A stretch of DNA of 64,000 bases from UBA8752 sp002172485 (GTDB lineage: Bacteria; Bacteroidota; Bacteroidia; Flavobacteriales_D; Sanyastnellaceae), in the NCBI GenBank assembly GCA_042089915.1, contig JBELJZ010000011.1:1-64000 (forward strand), given 5' to 3'. Under the pieces are notes generated by a model. That model was not told where the DNA came from. It did no database searches and saw only the letters and a list, made by a program, of their open reading frames with translations. Both the position numbers and the translations under genes were made by a program. Positions 59,710 through 64,000 of this stretch are shown in pieces. How positions within the stretch are numbered: the first letter of the stretch is position 1; every line of letters starts with the position of its first letter.

Positions 59710-62700
59710 TTATTGCGTGAGGTTGAAGCGCAGTGCGATTCCGCTCTTCACGTTGGTCGTGGCGAAGCTCGTCGAGACTTTCGGGCGCGTCAGCTGCTCG
59801 TCGAAGAAGGCCTGCAGAATCAGTTTGCGCGACACTTCGAGGTCGGCACTGAACTTGATGCTCGCCACCTTTTGTCCGGCCGTCACCTGGTTCTCCCGGT
59901 TGAAGCCATCTCCAGTACCAGTTCCCACCGACGACAGCGGATCCAACTTGCGGATGATCGTGCTGTTGTCACGCACCGTGATGTCCAGGCGCAGGACCAC
60001 ATCCGTCTCCTTGAGCATTTGGATGGGCAGCTTGCCCCGGGTGCGCAAGAAGGGATTGGGCACATTGGCAATCCGGTAGCCTGTGCCAATGACCAGCGCA
60101 TTGCTCTTGGTCTCTGTGATCTGGTTGTTGGTCAACCCGAAGTTGATGGTCCGGTCGCGGCGCATCTCCACCTTGATCTGAGGCTCGTTCTTGCCGCTCG
60201 CCTTGAGCGTCACATCCACCCCGATGAGCGGCGACATCTGCTCGCTGATGGTGACCTGGTTGTACTGGCGCTCGTTGACGTAGTTGCCAAAGGCACTTTG
60301 ATCGAAGGCCGTTGGGCGCCCCAAGTCGTCCGCCTCGTAACTGAGGTTGGTCACGTAGGACGTGGTCATGGTCGACCGGTAGCTGTGGTTCAAGCTGAAG
60401 CGCTTCACCCGGTTCTTGAGCAGGTTGCCCTTGGACAAGCCGTCGTAGCTCACGCGCCAATTGGGGGCGAGCTTGGTTTTGAACGGGTCAAGGGAGACCT
60501 GGTCCGCGCGCTGACCGGTGTAGGCCGCGATGAAGGCCGGGATGGTCACCGCCGGGCTCGTCGGGCCCCAACCGAGGTAGTAGCCATTGGGCTCGCTGCT
60601 CGGCAAGTTGTAGCTCTGGGCGTTCAGGCGCTCGCTCATGTCGAGGCGGGCCAATTTGAACTGACGCCACGTGTCGCTGTCGAAATCCTCGTCGTCCTGG
60701 ACAAAGGCCGTCGGCCACGTCAGGATGGTGGTGGTGAAGTTGCCGCCGTCCTGTGGAGATTCGAATTGCCAGTCCCCGAGTGCGTCGTCAAAACGGAAGA
60801 AGCTCTGCTGGTTGCGGCTCTCGTTGCGGCTCGCCTCGAGGTCGATCTTCAAATCGTCAAACGGCTCGAGTTGGGCCCGCAGGTTGAGGTTGGCGCTGTA
60901 GTTCTCCTGATAGGTCTGGTTCAAATACGGATTGTCCGTGAGCCAACCGCGGCTGGCGGCGTCGAGGGCGAAGTCACCGGTGCGGTTGCCCTGGAGGTCC
61001 GTGTTCTGGTGTCCCAGCAAGAAGGGCAATCCCGGCGCCTCCAACGCGCTGTCAAATCCAGCGTACCGCGCTTTGCGGTCGGTGGCCAATCCCGGCAACA
61101 ACAGGCCTTCGTTGCGGCTGTAGCTGACGTTGACGCTCTTGACCGCCATCATGGCCTTGAGGACAAACGACACCGGGTCGATGTACAGCGGCGGCTTCTC
61201 GTCATCGTCGTAGTTGCCGAAGCCATCCCGGTCCTCGTTCTCGATCTCTTTCTTCTTCTTGTCTTGCTCCTTCTGCCACTCCCGCTTCCGCTTGCCTGAG
61301 CTGATGTCCTTGAGCAGCGGCACCTTGTCGTACAACTTGCTGAAGTTGGCCTGGGCATTCAGGGTGATGTTCCGGCTGTTCTGGATGGTGTGGCCAAGGC
61401 TGTCCTGCGCGAAAGGCGCGCGGTCCCAGCGGTAGGTGCTCTGGTACCGAATGTCCGCATTGGTAAAGTTGATGAGGGGGAACTTGTCCAGGGGAAGCCG
61501 GTAGCTCGCGGAGATGTTGTGGTCGTAGGTGGTGACCTCTCCGAAGTTCTCGATGTTGGTCAGAACGGTGTCCCGGTAGCGGGCATACGACTCGGCATCG
61601 TTCCGGTCGATCACGCCGGTCGGCTCCCCAATCAAGGCCGTTGCCCGGCCGTTGTAGTCCACCTTCAGGCTCTTCGTCAGGTCCCATTTGACCACATAGT
61701 CGCGGTTCCAATTCCACTGCTTCAACACCTGGGTGCTGACCAGGACACCGGTCTCGATGCCGAGCAGTTCTGCGGTATTGTTGCGCACCCGACTCGCCTC
61801 GTATGTGCGGTCCATGCCCATGTTGACACTGACCTGCTTGAGGCCCGGGTAGAAGTTGAAGTCGGTCAGCCAACGGATGGCCTTGGACCGGCCCATCCAG
61901 GCAAACGGCTTGATCTCCTTGGGGCGGTTCGTGAAATCGTACCGGATGCCGCCGCGGTAATTGCGCCGGATATTGAACTCCGTATTGATGTCCCGCTGGT
62001 AATTCTCGGTGTAGGCGAAGTTGGCGCTCAGGTTGCCCGGATCGAGAAAGGCGAGGATGCCGCCATCGTTTTTGCCTCCCTTGTTGCTGGGTCGGCCTGC
62101 GGCCCCGCGCTGCGCTTCGAGCTCACGCTGTTTGGTGACATCGTCCGCCCCCTTCAAACGCTTGGCTGCCGCTGCGGCGTCTTCCTTGCCCTTTTTGCGG
62201 TCTTTCTTGCCCTTGCCGCCCAGTTGGGGGTCAATCTTGATGTTGGAGAAGTTGATGCTCCGGATCCGGTTGATCTGCTGCGATTTCTTCTTGCGTTCGG
62301 TGGACAGGCCGGCATCCGCGATTTCCACGTCGGGCGACAGCGGGTCGAATTGCGGAGTGGAGACGGTCTCGCTGTAGCCGAGGTACATCGGGAGCTGAAC
62401 CCCGAGGAAGTCCGGAAGGAACTTGCCCAACTGCAGGGTCGTGTTGGCGTCCACCCCCTGAATGGTTTCCCGTTGACGTTCCTGCACCCGCTGCTCGAGG
62501 CCACCCCAGCCCGGGGTCGACATGTTGGCTGCCACGTTCAGGTTGCCCAAGTCACTCAGCGTCGCTTGCATTTGTGCCGTGGCTGCCCAACCGCCTTCCT
62601 CGTTGAATTCCGACAGCCGCAGCTCGTTGGCCCAGACCGTGGCGCATTTCTCCAAACCGTCATCGTCCACACCAAACGGGTTGGTGTCCTTGTCGGAGTT

Positions 62701-64000
62701 CCGGATGCCGATCATGACCGTCACCACATTGGCAAGGTTGGGGTTGCCTCGCACCGCGATGCGCGCGCCATCCACGAAATCCTCGTACTCCTGGAACAGC
62801 GGGTATCCCACAGGGCGGCTCACCTTGAGGTTCTGCAGGTCCTGGAAACGGAGGTCAATCTCATTGGCTTCCGGCCAGATTTCCGTCTCCTCCGTCACAC
62901 CCCACGGGGTTACTTGCAACGGGATTTCGTATTCGTAATAGTTGTCGACGAAGTCGGAACCCAAGCGCACGAAACACGTGACGTCTCCAGACTCCAAGGG
63001 AGAATCCGACACGGCCTGCTCGGCGTGGACGAACATGCGCAGGCGCTTGTACATCCGCATGTCGAAATTGATGTTGCGGTAGGCAGCCCGGGCATCCCCG
63101 TCCTCCAGTCCGCAGACATCCAATTGCAGGGACTGCTCGTTCAGCTGGGCCTGATTGGCGGTGGCCACATTGATCTCCCGCACGATGCCCGGCGGAATCA
63201 CGTAGTTGATGGGCTGCCGATATCCGTTTTCCTCCAGGTTGACAGCGGAAATGGCGAACTGCGTATCCGACGGGTCGTCCGGCTCAATCTCCTGCGGTCC
63301 GGCGAGGCTCTCTTCGAACTTCCGCCATTCACCACGGATCAGCTCAAGGCGCGCAAAACGCAGGGTCGCAGGCTCCCGCCATCCCTTCATGAACACCCGC
63401 ATGAATCGGATGCTCCGGAAATCGCTGATGCCCCCAATGCGCTGCTCGAAGTCCCGGATCGGCACCTGGAACTGCAGCCACTTCACTTGCCGCGTCTCGC
63501 CGTTCGGCATGGTCTTCTCCGCGACGAGGACATCCGACAGGTAATTCCGGCCGATGTTGGCTTCGTTCAAGTCGCCCGGGCGCAGGGGAATGCGGTACTG
63601 GAAGTAGCTCTCGATGGCGCTGAGCGTCAGGTCTTCGTTGAGGTCCTCCGTGTTCGGCAGGGTGGTCGAGGCAATCGGGTATCCTTCCGGCTGGGCCGTG
63701 CTCGAGTTGCCCTCGTATCCATTGAAGAAGCGGTACCGCTCCAACACGTCCTCCTCGTTGGCCTGCGCCACGGGATCCCGGAAATACCGGAAGTCATCCG
63801 CGGAGGGATCCGCCCGAATCTCGTCGTACGCCGCCGGGTCGAGCTGGCTCTCCAAACTCGTGAGCCAATCCCCGAAGAATTCCTGCTCCTCCTGAGAGTT
63901 CAATCCGTCGAGGCCCACGTCCTGCTGGCTGTAATCCCCGGTGCTGTTGTCGAACGCATTGACCACATTGAAGGTCGTCGGGTCGGCCACCAAGCCCCAA
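59710..64000 (-). CDS. sprA: SprA/Sov translocon of type IX secretion, 5' end outside window
   Basis: About 1430 residues of the C-terminal part; the gene is open at the right edge, and full SprA proteins have about 2400 residues. Outer-membrane translocation channel of type IX secretion, a giant beta-barrel. Marks: repeated strand blocks with LRFARLELIRGEWRKFEE, WPEANEIDLRFQDLQNL, ERVQERQRETIQGVD-like motif VQERQRETIQGVDANTTLQ, INRIRSINFSNIK, and the end KVSTSFATTNVKSGIALRFN. gcvH follows after 38 nt, then vanZ and tonB. It would export the PKD giant at 36472. Confidence 0.95.
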   Translation of the reverse strand, partial: WGLVADPTTFNVVNAFDNSTGDYSQQDVGLDGLNSQEEQEFFGDWLTSLESQLDPAAYDEIRADPSADDFRYFRDPVAQANEEDVLERYRFFNGYEGNSSTAQPEGYPIASTTLPNTEDLNEDLTLSAIESYFQYRIPLRPGDLNEANIGRNYLSDVLVAEKTMPNGETRQVKWLQFQVPIRDFEQRIGGISDFRSIRFMRVFMKGWREPATLRFARLELIRGEWRKFEESLAGPQEIEPDDPSDTQFAISAVNLEENGYRQPINYVIPPGIVREINVATANQAQLNEQSLQLDVCGLEDGDARAAYRNINFDMRMYKRLRMFVHAEQAVSDSPLESGDVTCFVRLGSDFVDNYYEYEIPLQVTPWGVTEETEIWPEANEIDLRFQDLQNLKVSRPVGYPLFQEYEDFVDGARIAVRGNPNLANVVTVMIGIRNSDKDTNPFGVDDDGLEKCATVWANELRLSEFNEEGGWAATAQMQATLSDLGNLNVAANMSTPGWGGLEQRVQERQRETIQGVDANTTLQLGKFLPDFLGVQLPMYLGYSETVSTPQFDPLSPDVEIADAGLSTERKKKSQQINRIRSINFSNIKIDPQLGGKGKKDRKKGKEDAAAAAKRLKGADDVTKQRELEAQRGAAGRPSNKGGKNDGGILAFLDPGNLSANFAYTENYQRDINTEFNIRRNYRGGIRYDFTNRPKEIKPFAWMGRSKAIRWLTDFNFYPGLKQVSVNMGMDRTYEASRVRNNTAELLGIETGVLVSTQVLKQWNWNRDYVVKWDLTKSLKVDYNGRATALIGEPTGVIDRNDAESYARYRDTVLTNIENFGEVTTYDHNISASYRLPLDKFPLINFTNADIRYQSTYRWDRAPFAQDSLGHTIQNSRNITLNAQANFSKLYDKVPLLKDISSGKRKREWQKEQDKKKKEIENEDRDGFGNYDDDEKPPLYIDPVSFVLKAMMAVKSVNVSYSRNEGLLLPGLATDRKARYAGFDSALEAPGLPFLLGHQNTDLQGNRTGDFALDAASRGWLTDNPYLNQTYQENYSANLNLRAQLEPFDDLKIDLEASRNESRNQQSFFRFDDALGDWQFESPQDGGNFTTTILTWPTAFVQDDEDFDSDTWRQFKLARLDMSERLNAQSYNLPSSEPNGYYLGWGPTSPAVTIPAFIAAYTGQRADQVSLDPFKTKLAPNWRVSYDGLSKGNLLKNRVKRFSLNHSYRSTMTTSYVTNLSYEADDLGRPTAFDQSAFGNYVNERQYNQVTISEQMSPLIGVDVTLKASGKNEPQIKVEMRRDRTINFGLTNNQITETKSNALVIGTGYRIANVPNPFLRTRGKLPIQMLKETDVVLRLDITVRDNSTIIRKLDPLSSVGTGTGDGFNRENQVTAGQKVASIKFSADLEVSRKLILQAFFDEQLTRPKVSTSFATTNVKSGIALRFNLTQ

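Noticed and set aside
1..64000. CRISPR arrays, transposons, prophage genes, restriction or toxin systems
   Set aside because: No direct-repeat array with regular spacing, transposase, integrase or known defence family was seen; composition is uniform and genes are chromosomal housekeeping, envelope or secretion.
1..64000. tRNA or rRNA genes
   Set aside because: No cloverleaf-like segment or rRNA-like stretch noticed by eye; short tRNAs could be missed without a covariance-model search.

Overview
The window reads as ordinary chromosome of a high-GC member of the Bacteroidota, most likely a Flavobacteriales-type organism. The evidence is a SprA type IX secretion translocon, a SprF/PorP-family barrel behind a giant adhesin with a gliding-motility C-terminal domain, RemB/Wzi-like barrels, AddA/AddB-like helicase-nucleases, and absence of obvious Shine-Dalgarno sequences. 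The -7 element TAnnTTTG, typical of this phylum, recurs at transcription-unit heads. Genus cannot be fixed from sequence alone. Genes are tightly packed with many ATGA or TGATG overlaps. I see no rRNA, tRNA, insertion sequence, prophage or CRISPR array.

Layout. 1-5137 (minus): purK, thyA, folA, yidD, a His-rich lipoprotein, hemB, a Fur-family regulator and the start of a secreted BNR-repeat protein. 5169-7400: outer-membrane barrel, MscS channel, ruvC. 7494-15618: envelope polysaccharide block (flippase-like protein, GT2, DppC-like permease, GDP-fucose synthase, two Wzi/RemB-like barrels, a WecA/MraY-family transferase). 15644-20855: respiratory operon (heme O synthase, two COX3-family subunits, subunit IV, a tandem SCO protein, DUF420, a small CxxC membrane protein). 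20872-25589: OmpA-like protein, TolC and HlyD efflux parts, tsaB, a Rieske-like lipoprotein. 25691-31036: ahcY, a phosphopantetheinyl transferase, rpmH, an MsbA-type ABC exporter, gmd. 31043-36341: AddA-like helicase-nuclease, then an MbnP/MbnH-type pair. 36472-42455: a PKD-repeat giant and its SprF partner. 42462-50668: murB, small protein, thioredoxin, TPR, AddB-like nuclease, GT4, flippase. 50697-55265: DUF2147, YihY, nadC, rlmH, atpC, atpD. 55455-58123: ribF, LRR protein, NadR-like ATPase, pnuC. 58134-64000 (minus): tonB, vanZ, gcvH and sprA (5' end outside the window).

How the parts connect. gmd and the fucose synthase together make GDP-L-fucose, which the glycosyltransferases, WecA-like enzyme and flippases could use for a surface polysaccharide. 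SprA and the SprF/PKD pair belong to type IX secretion and surface display. The respiratory block supplies heme O, oxidase subunits and copper-site assembly; the MbnP/MbnH-type pair and the His-rich lipoprotein are further candidate metal-handling functions. The most unusual features are the near-constant 4-5 nt spacing between a TAnnTTTG-like element and many start codons (suggesting leaderless mRNAs), a tandem SCO protein whose first domain has lost all copper ligands, and the MbnP/MbnH-type pair.
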